From Bacteroidota bacterium (GTDB lineage Bacteria; Bacteroidota; Bacteroidia; Bacteroidales; CAIXZF01), in assembly GCA_022709385.1 (NCBI GenBank), contig JAKLIX010000006.1, forward strand, positions 124,001 through 188,000: a stretch of DNA of 64,000 bases, given 5' to 3'. Below are positions 17,169 through 26,942 of this stretch, in pieces. A program made the translations under genes and the position numbers. Each line of letters starts with the position of its first letter. Within the stretch, counting starts at the first letter, position 1. The notes beneath the pieces are model-generated. The model was not told the DNA's origin, did not search any database, and saw only the letters and a program-made list of their open reading frames with translations.

Positions 17169-17669
17169 TCAGTTCTGCAGGATCTGAATTGTACCAGATG
17201 CCGGGATGGCGTTAAGGAGCATCTCCATGGCCGCCGCTGACTCATCGACGAAGGTATAGGGGTAGGTGTTGATGACAGCACCATAGATTACTCCACCACG
17301 TGGGATTAAATCAAGGTGAGATTCACCAATGCCATACGTTATAATACCGACATCGGGGACCGAGACCGTAATACCGTTCTGTCCCTTGGTGAACTCATAC
17401 GTACCCGGAGGAACACAGATATTCGGTTTGTGAGGGTTGAACTGCGAGTTTGTTTTCGGGCATTCGTATACAAACCAGATCTTGTCTATTACACCGAGTG
17501 CAACAAGGGATCCGGAAGTGTACCGAAGGCTGCTTCCTGATCGCAGCAACTGCAGGGTTGTGGACATTGTCTTGACTTGAGGAGTGCTGACATTGTCCGG
17601 GACTTTGGTCTCTTTCTGGCATGACATTGTAGCGATGGCCAGAATCATTAAGAAAACAATTTGTTTCAT
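17169..17669 (-). CDS. Phage-encoded lipoprotein, unknown function
   Basis: 166 aa. The N-terminus MKQIVFLMILAIATMSC is a lipoprotein signal with the lipobox ending at Cys17, then a short charged linker and a beta-rich domain (GVIDKIWFVYECP, GITVSVPDVGIITYGIG). It is the last gene of the tail-fibre block, 18 bp after the fibre-like gene at 17688 and before a strong terminator. Phage lipoproteins at this place are often lysogenic-conversion or superinfection-exclusion factors, but late-operon position suggests expression with virion genes. No family recognised. Confidence 0.65.
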   Translation of the reverse strand: MKQIVFLMILAIATMSCQKETKVPDNVSTPQVKTMSTTLQLLRSGSSLRYTSGSLVALGVIDKIWFVYECPKTNSQFNPHKPNICVPPGTYEFTKGQNGITVSVPDVGIITYGIGESHLDLIPRGGVIYGAVINTYPYTFVDESAAAMEMLLNAIPASGTIQILQN

Positions 17670-17687
17670 GGGTTTATGGGTTTAGGG

Positions 17688-19787
17688 TTAATGGTTTATA
17701 CCGAACCAGATGGCATTTCCTGCTGGAGGCGGATTGCCACTACATTGTTGGAACACCCATCCGGAGTTTCCAGAGACATTGGTCGAATTAGCTCCAGCCC
17801 ACCAAGTAGCACCACCAGATGCTGTGCAGTCCTTTATCGAGAGGTAGTCGGTGCATACCGTACCAGAGGATTTTGACAGAGTGAAGGCGGAACCGGCTGA
17901 TGCGCTGACAAGGGTGATTAAATTCCCTGCCGATCCCGTCATCTTCAATCCGCCTGTGATGGTCTGTGTTATCCCATTAGTGAATTTGAGGTACTCTCCG
18001 CCGCGGGTCGCCCTGAGGGTGTCAAAGGTGCCTGCAGAGATAATATTGACTGAGTTGCTGGACGACGTGGATTGGTTATCCAGGTAGAGTTCGAAAATTG
18101 ACTTGGATATTGAAATCGTAACAGGTCCGATGACCGTACCTGTTGTTTTTATTATTCCATCATTCTTGGTGATAGTACCAGCTGAGATTTCAAGGATACC
18201 TCCGGTGGTTCCGGTGATGCTTATTGTCCCGGCAAGTGACACGGTGGGAGAACCTGCATTGACAAAGAAGGAAGTCAGTGAGTGCGAGGCATTGGCAAAA
18301 TTGAGAGTTGCCGTGCCAATGACATATAGGCCGCCGCTGCAGATCATCGCATCGGTGGTTGTATAGGTTCCCCGATAAAATATCGTGTTGTTGCCCGAGG
18401 AGTTCAGGTTTGTGGTGTTGCAGGTGATATTATGGCTGCCCACCCCGTAGAAATCCAGTGAGCTATTGACAGTCATGGCCATCCCGGATTTCAGTATCCA
18501 GTCCTTATAACCCTCAGTGGCAACTGAAAGTGTAAGGTTCAGATTAGCTGGTGCTGCTGAAAAATCAAGTTTCCCAATTCGGTAGCAGTCAGCTGTAACG
18601 GTACCTGTTCCGGAGTTTGCGTTGAAAATACATGTGTCATGGCAAATAGGAACTGAGGCGCCGGAGGATCCTCCTGAAGAGGACGACCACTCACCTGTTG
18701 ATGACCAGTTACCGGCATCTCCTACCCAGTAACGTTTAACAGGTGTTGAGAATGTAATATTCGAATTCCCACCAGCATCTCCTGTCGATGTACCACCTGT
18801 CCATGTTACGGAACCTGCGCCGGTAATATCTCGCATATCTGTATTAGTCCATGAGGTGAGAGATCCATTGCAGGTGATAGTTCTTGCTGTCCCGAGCGTA
18901 TTCGAAACAATGAATAATCGGTTGGCTGCTGCATCATAGCCGGTTAACTTAACATTGCTTGAAACCGTCTGATTCGCTGCCAGGATCACCTTTTTAAATC
19001 CAGTGGCTGCAGGCTCGATCTCAAGGTAGGTATAGGTATTTGCACCGTTGATGGTGAAACCTGATGTTCCGAGTCCGGTAAACCTGACTTTATAGAATGT
19101 CTCACCATCACCTGTAAACGAAGTAGAGGCTCCGGAAATAAGTATTGTTGAAGTACTCTCTGTTAGTGTCCCTGAATGATCTGAGAAATCCAAGGCAGTT
19201 GTTCCAGTAATCTCAAGAGTGCCGGATCCCAGGTTGACTGTCCCGGATGAAGTAATAGAAAATATCTCCGTCGTCAGGTTAAAACCATTCAGATTGATTG
19301 CCCCGGAGGTAGTCAGGTACACCCCCTTGCCAGATGCCGAGGTAAAGTTGTCTATGAGCTTGAGTGTACCTGCATCCCAACGCATACTTGGCATGGATTT
19401 TCCGTTTGTCGTGACACTTACAGTAACGTTAGCGCCACATAGGAAGTCGCTGCTCCAGGTAATTGTCATTGCTGATACGATTACCAGCCTGCCTGTTTTA
19501 AAAAATGAGATGTTTCCAGAGCCGGCGAATGTGCCAGTAAAACCTGTACAGACCATCGCTGCAATGACTACTGCTCCAGACTTTGTAATAGTGACATTCC
19601 CACTGTTGGCATCGAAAAAAACAGTATCACTTGTGGATGGCACACTGGCGCCACCAGATCCCCCAGAAGTTGTCGCCCATTTGGTTCCTGCAGTGGTGTT
19701 CCATGTATTTGTACCACCAACCCAATACCGAGAAGCTCCAGTGAGCATCAACGGGCATAAGAGAAGTGCAATCAGAAGCCTGTTCAT
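17688..19787 (-). CDS. Fibre-like repeat protein with Sec signal
   Basis: 699 aa. Begins MNRLLIALLLCPLMLTGASR, a good Sec signal peptide. The mature part is Gly/Ser/Thr-rich beta repeats. Two related modules start RYWVGGTNTWNTTAG (about residue 20) and RYWVGDAGNWSSTGE (about 350), each followed by a GGSGGASVP/DTVFFDANSG-type stretch. Such modules occur in phage and bacterial surface proteins and probably form a beta-helix or beta-prism. It sits directly after the large fibre gene, with 1 bp between them, so it is likely a distal fibre component or a surface-displayed protein. The signal peptide is unusual for a virion part. Confidence 0.7.
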   Translation of the reverse strand: MNRLLIALLLCPLMLTGASRYWVGGTNTWNTTAGTKWATTSGGSGGASVPSTSDTVFFDANSGNVTITKSGAVVIAAMVCTGFTGTFAGSGNISFFKTGRLVIVSAMTITWSSDFLCGANVTVSVTTNGKSMPSMRWDAGTLKLIDNFTSASGKGVYLTTSGAINLNGFNLTTEIFSITSSGTVNLGSGTLEITGTTALDFSDHSGTLTESTSTILISGASTSFTGDGETFYKVRFTGLGTSGFTINGANTYTYLEIEPAATGFKKVILAANQTVSSNVKLTGYDAAANRLFIVSNTLGTARTITCNGSLTSWTNTDMRDITGAGSVTWTGGTSTGDAGGNSNITFSTPVKRYWVGDAGNWSSTGEWSSSSGGSSGASVPICHDTCIFNANSGTGTVTADCYRIGKLDFSAAPANLNLTLSVATEGYKDWILKSGMAMTVNSSLDFYGVGSHNITCNTTNLNSSGNNTIFYRGTYTTTDAMICSGGLYVIGTATLNFANASHSLTSFFVNAGSPTVSLAGTISITGTTGGILEISAGTITKNDGIIKTTGTVIGPVTISISKSIFELYLDNQSTSSSNSVNIISAGTFDTLRATRGGEYLKFTNGITQTITGGLKMTGSAGNLITLVSASAGSAFTLSKSSGTVCTDYLSIKDCTASGGATWWAGANSTNVSGNSGWVFQQCSGNPPPAGNAIWFGINH

Positions 19788-19788
19788 T

Positions 19789-22700
19789 TTACTGAAAGTT
19801 TAAACCAGCCATACCATACCATGTTGAGCCGTCATAGAAGAAGGTGATAATATCAACTGAGGAGCTCGTCTGGGTCAGTGTCGGCGCCGTTCCTCCCGGC
19901 CACTTGATTGGAACATCTGTCCAGTCGATTGCATATGTCGTGGTATTAGCTGCGTGGACTATCTTCATTGTAAGGTGCGCTGGACCCGACGGTGCCGTAA
20001 AAGCAAGGGTTGTGATATCGGCCCCCAGGGTGACTATCTGAAGGTTTCCAGTCTTCCAGTTGATAGTTGTCGAAGCAGCTGCGGCATTTGAAGGAATGGC
20101 ATCATAGTAAACCTGGTTGGTAAATTGAGTGGAGTCCATTCGAATTCCCCCAGATCCATTGGGATCGACATTAATTATACCATTACTCGTACTGGTAAGT
20201 GTACCCCCACCGGTCAACGTAAAGTCTCCATTGATAGCCTGGTTCCCCGACATGTCAAGGGTCATCTGTGTGCCTGCCCCTGTGGTACATTTTATCAGGT
20301 TACCACCGATGCTTCCTGAAGTTGATGAGGACTCATTTATCGTAAGCATATCACGGGTCAGATTTGCACTCCCACCAATAGCCCTGCCAATCTCAAAAGC
20401 TTCACTGCTTGGATTGGTCCCTGTGTTTATTTGAAAGAATGCACCGGCTCTGTATAACTCTGATTGCCCATATATGGCATTTCCATTAACAGATTTCCCA
20501 TACAAGCCATACCCGTATGTGACATCTCCTGAAACCCCTGCAAAACTTAAAACGTCCGTGGTGGTGCCAGAAACTCCCACATACTTACCGGTACCCCCAA
20601 TTGCTGTTGAGAAACTACCACCTATTGATGATGCTTGAATAGCGTAATTGGTGTTGGCGTTATCGGTGCCGGAATGAGTTGCGTACAAAGCAGAACCTGA
20701 GGATGATGTGGAGTAGCTTTTACTAAGGGCCAGCGTTGTTTCTCCATCAGTGGTGTTTGTAATTGACTGCCGGCCAGAGATTGTAAGAGCATGACCGTCA
20801 AATGTCAAATCTGCATCGCCCTCGATGGCATCAGTAGCTGTAAAGATTGCCAACCGGTTGTCGGCTTCGCTGGCCGAGGTCACGTAACCGGCTGAGGCAT
20901 GATTACCCCAGCCATACGCGGTGTTCCAGTTGGATGAGTTATCTGTGATCGTAGAAGCAGTTGCCACTCCACCAGTAACAGTTGCCTTCATCAAACCAGT
21001 TGTTAACCCACCAATGTTCTCCTCAGCAGACAGGCTGCTCTCCGCCTGGGAAGTCCAGACCTTGGCACCGGTTGATACATGGGAGGATGTAGAGTGTGTG
21101 TATGCAGATCCCCAGTTCGTCTGCTCGGTAGTTGTCGGGATCACATATCCGCTGGTCAGGGATAAGGTAGCCGTTCCACCGATGACTTGCCTGGTGTTAT
21201 CAAACTCCAGCCCAGTGATGTTTTCAGTCAGGTTCCCTGTTGTCAGCGGCGCCTGATAATCTGTGCCGGCCACAGCAGCTGACAGTACTCCTGAAGTCGC
21301 CTTTAAAAGGCCATTCAAAGTGGTTTTAACTGTATCCTGGCCTTTCCAATATCGCGAATTGTAAAATGTAGTGCCAGTAAGTCCCATACCGTAACCAGCT
21401 GAATAGGTGGTGTTGTTATCAGGAGGAACAGCCCAGGTCTTGTCTGCACGCAAATAGTACGTAGATCCGGCAGAATTGCTTCCGGGGACCAGACCTGCAT
21501 CTGTCGAGGATGTTGAGAATTCCGGCAGGGTTGTACCGGTACCTCCCCCGGATATCCCCAATGATCTGGTGGATGGAGTGTATGATAGGTTTTGTATCTC
21601 ATTGGTGGTACTTCCATCAACCTCCGAGGTCAGGTAGTTTCCCTTTGGCTGATATTCATGAGAAGCCCTTGTCCTGGATAATACGACGGCACTGGCAGTA
21701 TCAAGAGACACAGTGCCGGTTGTTGTAATAGGTCCTCCTGACAATCCCAGCCCGGTTGCGACATTGGTGACAGTACCAGATCCGCCGATCGCTCCCCAGG
21801 TGGTAGTACCATCACCATTTGATTTGAGAAATTCTCCGCTATTGCCTCTGGTGGTCGGAGTAGTAAACGAGGAGGACCCACTGTTGATCATCAGCTTATC
21901 GAAGTACCCAAACGCAACATGGTCATTGTACTTACCCAGTGAGTCAATTCCGTTTACAGAGTTAATTGTCGTGCCGGTATTGATAATATTCACAGGATTT
22001 GACTGAACCCCGAGGGTCAGATACTTTCCGGCCCCGCAGTATATTAAGACATCATCTTCGGAACTCAAAATCAGATGCTGTGTTGCACCGTTGGCATCTA
22101 TGCTTATGGTACCATCTGTGGTACCCCAGTTAAAGTTCCCAGCTGTTGAGGTGAAATTAATATTCCCGGCATTCGTCTGTAACCAGGCTCCCGGTGAGTT
22201 AATAGTATAGGTGCCATACATGGATTCAGTTCCTGTTGTGTTTACCTTACCTGTATCTGCCGCTGAGAATGCTGTTGTATCCCTCCATTTTGCAGTTGAA
22301 TTATCCCAGTAGATCACATTTTTGTCAGCCTTGCCCGTTGTCAATACATTACTGAGACCATCCAGTGTATGGTTATGCGAAGTTGTTGAGTAGCTTCCCG
22401 ACAGATCGGGGATGTCAGCTGTTACCAGGCTTCTGAATCGCGGCTTTCCCGCCCCCCCTGATGCCGGGCCTGCCAATACCTTATTCGGGAGGGTGTCTTG
22501 CCATGAAAGCCCGAAGGAACCATTGGTTGTTATGGGCGAACCCGTAACTAAAATTTGTGGGATCCCTGTGGCAAGGAGTCCTACCGATGAAACAGCTGTT
22601 TGCCATGACGGATTACCATCTGATGAATAGAGGTACTTATAGCCAGTAGAATTCTTGGCCAGCCTCACCCAGTCGGTTCCATTGAAATACATGATATCTC

Positions 22701-23481
22701 CTGCCGCCTCTGAAGCAAGCGATATATCAGTTCCGTCAACAGCGTTGTCGGCTACCGTTGTACTTATGGTTGTTGCTCCGGTTCCTGTCACATCCCCGGA
22801 AAGTGTGATATTCTGATTCGAAACCAGGTAGTCCGTTCCGGCCACAGCGGTAGACAATTTCCCTGTTCCGTTGGTAACCTTGACTAACCCCGTTGACAAA
22901 GCAGTATTGATGGTGTCAATACTCTTTTGGTATAGCGTATTATTGATTGTGGTTCCAGTTATTCCGATCCTGTAACCTGCAGACACAGGCGCCTGGTAGT
23001 CATTACCTGCTGACGCAGCCGACAACACACCAGAGGTTGCTTTTAAAATGCCATTTAAGCTGGTTTTAACGGTATCCTGGTACTTCCAGTATCTTGAATT
23101 AAAGAAAGTACTCCCGCTCAAGCCAAGACCGTAACCAGCCTGGTAGGTCGAGGAACTCAGGATCGTATCTCTCCATTTCGATGTAGTGGGATCCCAGTAG
23201 AGAATACTGTACAGACCCTTACCCAGGGTGTTGACATTTGAGAGGCTGTCCAGGTAGTGGCTATGAGAGGATCCGGAGTAGTTGGTATCGATCCTCATGA
23301 GTCCCCAATATAAATGCCCTGCCTGGTTGGACAAGTATCCTGAGGCAGCGATCTTCCCGGTAAGCAGTCGGACGGCAGGAGTTGTCAATCGGGATGTGCT
23401 GACCGGGTTGTAATTGGGAACATCCTGCCCGCGGGCTGCACATACGATAATGACAAAGAGCAATAATAACAATCGTTTCAT
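19789..23481 (-). CDS. Large tail-fibre-like protein with Sec signal
   Basis: 1230 aa. N-terminus MKRLLLLLFVIIVCAARGQ reads as a Sec signal ending in AARGQ. The rest is repetitive and fibre-like: AAGDIMYFNGTDWVRLAKN, SSDGNPSWQTAVSS and many short TGTV/GTTTW elements typical of phage tail fibres. One block recurs, around residues 110-164 (GYGLGLSGSTFFNSRYW...DYQAP) and 692-744 (GYGMGLTGTTFYNSRYW...DYQAP). It overlaps the preceding gene by 4 bp and lies after the baseplate genes, the standard fibre position. Probably the receptor-binding fibre, but how a signal-bearing protein reaches a cytoplasmic virion is unexplained. Confidence 0.75.
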   Translation of the reverse strand: MKRLLLLLFVIIVCAARGQDVPNYNPVSTSRLTTPAVRLLTGKIAASGYLSNQAGHLYWGLMRIDTNYSGSSHSHYLDSLSNVNTLGKGLYSILYWDPTTSKWRDTILSSSTYQAGYGLGLSGSTFFNSRYWKYQDTVKTSLNGILKATSGVLSAASAGNDYQAPVSAGYRIGITGTTINNTLYQKSIDTINTALSTGLVKVTNGTGKLSTAVAGTDYLVSNQNITLSGDVTGTGATTISTTVADNAVDGTDISLASEAAGDIMYFNGTDWVRLAKNSTGYKYLYSSDGNPSWQTAVSSVGLLATGIPQILVTGSPITTNGSFGLSWQDTLPNKVLAGPASGGAGKPRFRSLVTADIPDLSGSYSTTSHNHTLDGLSNVLTTGKADKNVIYWDNSTAKWRDTTAFSAADTGKVNTTGTESMYGTYTINSPGAWLQTNAGNINFTSTAGNFNWGTTDGTISIDANGATQHLILSSEDDVLIYCGAGKYLTLGVQSNPVNIINTGTTINSVNGIDSLGKYNDHVAFGYFDKLMINSGSSSFTTPTTRGNSGEFLKSNGDGTTTWGAIGGSGTVTNVATGLGLSGGPITTTGTVSLDTASAVVLSRTRASHEYQPKGNYLTSEVDGSTTNEIQNLSYTPSTRSLGISGGGTGTTLPEFSTSSTDAGLVPGSNSAGSTYYLRADKTWAVPPDNNTTYSAGYGMGLTGTTFYNSRYWKGQDTVKTTLNGLLKATSGVLSAAVAGTDYQAPLTTGNLTENITGLEFDNTRQVIGGTATLSLTSGYVIPTTTEQTNWGSAYTHSTSSHVSTGAKVWTSQAESSLSAEENIGGLTTGLMKATVTGGVATASTITDNSSNWNTAYGWGNHASAGYVTSASEADNRLAIFTATDAIEGDADLTFDGHALTISGRQSITNTTDGETTLALSKSYSTSSSGSALYATHSGTDNANTNYAIQASSIGGSFSTAIGGTGKYVGVSGTTTDVLSFAGVSGDVTYGYGLYGKSVNGNAIYGQSELYRAGAFFQINTGTNPSSEAFEIGRAIGGSANLTRDMLTINESSSTSGSIGGNLIKCTTGAGTQMTLDMSGNQAINGDFTLTGGGTLTSTSNGIINVDPNGSGGIRMDSTQFTNQVYYDAIPSNAAAASTTINWKTGNLQIVTLGADITTLAFTAPSGPAHLTMKIVHAANTTTYAIDWTDVPIKWPGGTAPTLTQTSSSVDIITFFYDGSTWYGMAGLNFQ

Positions 23482-23906
23482 GAGAAAAGCTTTTCTGTGT
23501 TTATGGAGATATCCACGCTGGCATCATTCCAGTCGGCTGATGAGATTGCCAGTCCTACGATCTGATCTGTGTTCAGGGCGATATTCACAGTCAGGGTAAT
23601 TATTGAGTTGCCTTCGATCGTCTCATTGAATAACTCTCCGAGGTCATTCATGGCATCGATGGCTACCTGAACAGGGTTCGCTGTCGTGTTGCGCACTGAG
23701 ATGGTCTTGATCAGGTGGTGCTGGGGAATGGCATGCTCATATTCAACATTCTCCGTGACATTCAATGCCAGGAAGTTGTACGGCAGCATTACAACAGTGG
23801 GGCCCCAGTTATCCCCGTTCCAGACCAGGACATCCCCGGCGTTATTGCCCGGCATTACTATATTCATGCCCAGGCGAAGGTTGATCAGTGTGGTAGTTCC
23901 GGCCAT
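23478..23906 (-). CDS. Small tail-associated protein, unknown
   Basis: 142 aa, no signal peptide. It starts MAGTTTLINLRLGMNIVMPG and contains GDVLVWNGDNWGPTVV, a motif like those in fibre N-terminal attachment regions. The remainder is beta-rich (HLIKTISVRNTTANPVQVAI). Its stop overlaps the start of the large fibre gene by 4 bp, so it is translated with it. It may be a connector between baseplate and fibre or a fibre chaperone; not resolvable from sequence alone. Confidence 0.6.
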   Translation of the reverse strand: MAGTTTLINLRLGMNIVMPGNNAGDVLVWNGDNWGPTVVMLPYNFLALNVTENVEYEHAIPQHHLIKTISVRNTTANPVQVAIDAMNDLGELFNETIEGNSIITLTVNIALNTDQIVGLAISSADWNDASVDISINTEKLFS

Positions 23907-23917
23907 CGTCTTAGGGT

Positions 23918-24748
23918 TTAAGATTCGTCACCGCCAGGGACAGGGGTTCCTCCGATGACAGGAAGGGTAAACAGGATGGTATCATCAAAGTCCAGGTAGA
24001 ACTGGAAGGTGATATAGTTCTCAGCTACCAGGCTTGCTCCGGAAACGTACATATCTCCGTTCTTCTTAACCTTCAGTATCCCTGGTGCCACACTGCCGTT
24101 GAAAAAGAACCCTACAAGGTCGCTCGATGGCCTTAATCCCTGGGGCAACACCCCTATCTTTCCTGTGGCAACCTCAGCCAGGAAAGCTGCCTGCACCAGG
24201 CAACCGTTGATGCTGTTTTTTTGGATGCTGATACCATCAAAGGCAGTGGCTGCAGAGAACTGCTGTTGGTAAGCAATCGAGGTGACACTTTTAAGTACAG
24301 CCAATTCTGAGATGCTGTCCTGAATGAAAGCCACCTGACCATCACTTAATGACAGCAGCCTGGTGAAGTCCAGTCCTTCCTCGGGCAACTCGGCTGTTGT
24401 GATCAGAGAGTACTGACGGATATCATAGACATCATTTTCCGATGTATCCTGGAACACCCGGTTCTCCTGGGTGGTAAAGTCGGGCACAAGGTACAGATAA
24501 GGGCTCAGCTGTGCGAAAGACACTGCCGGAACGTAGAATACCTCGTTTTCAACGAAGATGTATCCCTCGGTATAATTGATGGTACCTCCTTCGTAATCCA
24601 CCTCAAAGCCTTTGATTATGCAAGATGTCTCACCATTGAGAAGGGAGAGGATCACCGATGAAAGGGCATCGCGGTAATCATCCTGGATCATTACGAAATC
24701 ATCCAGGCGCAGGGGCATGCCGCCGCCTATGTTTCTGAGTCGTTTCAT
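23918..24748 (-). CDS. Tail/baseplate-region protein, unknown
   Basis: 276 aa, starting MKRLRNIGGGMPLRLDDFVM. A segment FEVDYEGGTINYTEGYIFVENEVFYVP resembles receptor-side tail proteins that list positions and values of a surface. A short helix-rich part follows (SISELAVLKSVTSIAYQQQF), then a beta-rich C-terminus. It overlaps the upstream gene (24745-25212) by 4 bp and precedes the fibre genes, so it is likely a late tail protein near the baseplate periphery. No family recognised. Confidence 0.6.
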   Translation of the reverse strand: MKRLRNIGGGMPLRLDDFVMIQDDYRDALSSVILSLLNGETSCIIKGFEVDYEGGTINYTEGYIFVENEVFYVPAVSFAQLSPYLYLVPDFTTQENRVFQDTSENDVYDIRQYSLITTAELPEEGLDFTRLLSLSDGQVAFIQDSISELAVLKSVTSIAYQQQFSAATAFDGISIQKNSINGCLVQAAFLAEVATGKIGVLPQGLRPSSDLVGFFFNGSVAPGILKVKKNGDMYVSGASLVAENYITFQFYLDFDDTILFTLPVIGGTPVPGGDES

Positions 24749-25212
24749 TCGAACAGTTGAATTATAAAGTGTTTGCCGGGTAATTTGTACTTCTGGACGA
24801 TGGCCCCGATGATTGGTGTCTCAGCCTGGAGCGCTTCAGGGACGTTTACAACAAAATCAATGACCACCTCATCCTGGTTATTCCAGATGAAAGAATCCGA
24901 CTGGTCAAGGTAGAACTCCTCATGCTCTGCCTCATTATCGGTCGGGTATATCCATGGACCCAGGTAAGTGCCGTCGCTGATATATATCTCCGTGGTGCCA
25001 TATCGGTTATTGAGCAAATACTCCAGGCAGATGATCTGCGGGGTCATCTTGATTTCTTTCAGCGTCAGATCCCAGAACTGGTACAGGCTCTCCAACAGCA
25101 TTGCCAGGTACGAAACAAAGGCTTTGTTCCAGGCGATAACCCTGGAATATCTCAGCCCGTGAGGAAGCAGGATCTGAACGGTCTTAAATAGGGAGAACCT
25201 TGGTTGTAACAT
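24745..25212 (-). CDS. Baseplate-region protein, unknown (position of gpI/gp48)
   Basis: 155 aa, starting MLQPRFSLFKTVQILLPHGL. N-terminal half is helical, and the second half has hydrophobic strands (VVIDFVVNVPEALQAETPII). It overlaps the gpJ-like gene by 29 bp and the following gene by 4 bp, typical tight packing of phage tail operons. Its place directly after gpJ is where Mu and P2 encode a small wedge protein (gp48/gpI), but the sequence does not clearly show that family. Confidence 0.55.
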   Translation of the reverse strand: MLQPRFSLFKTVQILLPHGLRYSRVIAWNKAFVSYLAMLLESLYQFWDLTLKEIKMTPQIICLEYLLNNRYGTTEIYISDGTYLGPWIYPTDNEAEHEEFYLDQSDSFIWNNQDEVVIDFVVNVPEALQAETPIIGAIVQKYKLPGKHFIIQLFE

Positions 25213-26083
25213 AATCCCGCATTGTTATATCGCTATCGTTCACGTTCAAAGTAAAGTACCCGCTTACCGACTCCGCCTGCATGTTCACGGCAGCGTAATT
25301 GCCTCCCGCGGGCTTGTGGTACAGCTGTGAGATCTTCACATCGACAACACCTTCAGCTGCCTGTATGGCATCCTGCAATCTTGAAACACGGAGTATCCCG
25401 TCGAACTCGAGGTTACGGCAGAAGGTATCAATGGCAAGATTAACCGGGTTGATCGAGTTATCCCTGATGAGGTTGTTGTTTGCATCCAGTACAAGGCGAT
25501 CTCTTACGATCTCCATTGTAACCTTGATGATATCGGCAGCCAGAGAGACAATCTCCACTTTTACTCCGGCATCCCTCCATTTGGCCCAGAACTCTTCAAA
25601 GAGGGTTTTCTCCTGGGCTGTGAGAGGGGTCATCACATCATCCACCTCCTTGGCAACTTTAATAAGGACCTTACCGTTCTTTTCAGCTGCAGCTGCATAT
25701 TTGATGATCCGGCTGTTTGGATCGTCATTGTCATAGGTGAACACATCATCGATCCTTACCAGTGGATAACCGTACTGGTACTTTTTGGACTCATTGGCAT
25801 ACCAGGTAAGGGTATGAGGTTTGGTGGTTGCCAGTAATTCAGCCACATCAGCCTTGCACTGGTCGAATAGTTTCTCCACCATCCAGGACCCGACAGCCAT
25901 GATCCACAGCCACAGTCTCCAGATAGCTACCTTGGATCCGCTGCGCACATCAATCTTCAATTGCTGGGAGTTATCCAAGATGGTGCCCTGCAGGTTCGGG
26001 TCAATGATATAATCATGCAGCTCCTGCATGGAAGCCTTCGCAACACAAAGGCTGTCATAGATCTCTGTTATTGACCGGCTCAT
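25184..26083 (-). CDS. Baseplate protein, gpJ-like
   Basis: 299 aa. The N-terminal helix region (SITEIYDSLCVAKASMQELH) and the long middle with AVGSWMVEKLFDQCKADVAE, then KVEIVSLAADIIKVTMEIVRD, match the arrangement of baseplate J-like proteins, which form the wedge around the tail hub. The C-terminal part (LQDAIQAAEGVVDVKISQLY) is also typical of that family in Bacteroidota phages. It lies between a LysM-like tail protein and the small wedge gene. The gpJ assignment is by overall pattern and order. Confidence 0.6.
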   Translation of the reverse strand: MSRSITEIYDSLCVAKASMQELHDYIIDPNLQGTILDNSQQLKIDVRSGSKVAIWRLWLWIMAVGSWMVEKLFDQCKADVAELLATTKPHTLTWYANESKKYQYGYPLVRIDDVFTYDNDDPNSRIIKYAAAAEKNGKVLIKVAKEVDDVMTPLTAQEKTLFEEFWAKWRDAGVKVEIVSLAADIIKVTMEIVRDRLVLDANNNLIRDNSINPVNLAIDTFCRNLEFDGILRVSRLQDAIQAAEGVVDVKISQLYHKPAGGNYAAVNMQAESVSGYFTLNVNDSDITMRDYVTTKVLPI

Positions 26084-26658
26084 AGACGGAAAATGATTTC
26101 GTTGATAATGCCATCGGAGTCCTCGGGCAGGATGATCCGGCCACGGACGTAGTTACTCTGCAGCTCGAAGATGTTGAAGGAATGTGACTCGGCATTGGGA
26201 TCCAGTGTGTATACTGATCCCGGGATCAGGTCATAGTTGATGCCGTCCAGCGACTGATCCAGGCAGATCTGCACCAGGTTGCTGGTGATCCCTTCATAGA
26301 TGATCTGTATGGTGAGCTTATCAACCAGGTTCCACAGGCGGATCCCGTCGAATGCTTTCTGTCCGTCAGAGAGGTCATAAAAGAGCTTCTGACGGTAGTA
26401 GATAATCTCCTCAGGGGTGAGTACCACTTCCTCTCCTAATCCTGATGTGGGCACAATCCCGTTGCGCTCATAGTAATCCACCACCTCCTGTGATATTACG
26501 TCGTCCGGCACCAGCACTTCGGTAGAGGCCGGAATGGCCATATCAAGCCTTAAGAAAGGATTCAGGGCCAGGATGGCAAAGACCCCTTCTACCGATCCCA
26601 TCGCCTGCAGGGCGATGTCGTATAGGGTCTGGTTCTCGTGTGCGATGATGGTTCTCAC
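26080..26658 (-). CDS. Tail protein with LysM-like N-terminus
   Basis: 192 aa. The first 50 residues (MRTIIAHENQTLYDIALQAM...VFAILALNPFLRLD...VLVPDDVI) follow the LysM pattern of a short beta-alpha-alpha-beta unit, as in phage tail proteins gpX/gp53 that bind the baseplate hub. The rest is beta-rich (LTIQIIYEGITSNLVQICLD). Start and stop overlap both neighbours by 4 bp. Its place between the gpW-like and gpJ-like genes supports a baseplate or tube-end role. Confidence 0.6.
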   Translation of the reverse strand: MRTIIAHENQTLYDIALQAMGSVEGVFAILALNPFLRLDMAIPASTEVLVPDDVISQEVVDYYERNGIVPTSGLGEEVVLTPEEIIYYRQKLFYDLSDGQKAFDGIRLWNLVDKLTIQIIYEGITSNLVQICLDQSLDGINYDLIPGSVYTLDPNAESHSFNIFELQSNYVRGRIILPEDSDGIINEIIFRL

Positions 26659-26942
26659 TTGACTGAAATATTTAGTACTGAACTGTCTTCAATGCTCAGG
26701 CTTTCGAGCGACTTGTTATCCATCTCCATGGAGATGGCCACCTCACGTTTCAGACTCAGGGAATCTGACTTTGATTTGATGCGACGGATCAGGTTCGGAC
26801 CCAGAAGGGGTGATTGCTTGAACTCTCCTTTGTAACTCTGAAGGATGAGGGTCACCTCCTGGTCAAAAGTCTCTGCAATCACAAGGTCACCCTTGACCAC
26901 TGCCACATCGCCCGTATCACTCAAAAGGAAGTCACTTGCCAT
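26655..26942 (-). CDS. Baseplate wedge protein, gpW/gp25-like
   Basis: 95 aa, starting MASDFLLSDTGDVAVVKGDL. The pattern DFLLSDTGDVAVVKGDLVIAET...LILQSYKGEFKQSPLLGPNL matches the small GPW/gp25 lysozyme-like wedge family of contractile tails: an N-terminal strand stating D-x-G-D, a helix with [QE]xx..L.tyKGE, and a G-x-N/L turn. It lies between the gpV-like spike and the LysM-like protein, the expected order. Confidence 0.7.
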   Translation of the reverse strand: MASDFLLSDTGDVAVVKGDLVIAETFDQEVTLILQSYKGEFKQSPLLGPNLIRRIKSKSDSLSLKREVAISMEMDNKSLESLSIEDSSVLNISVK

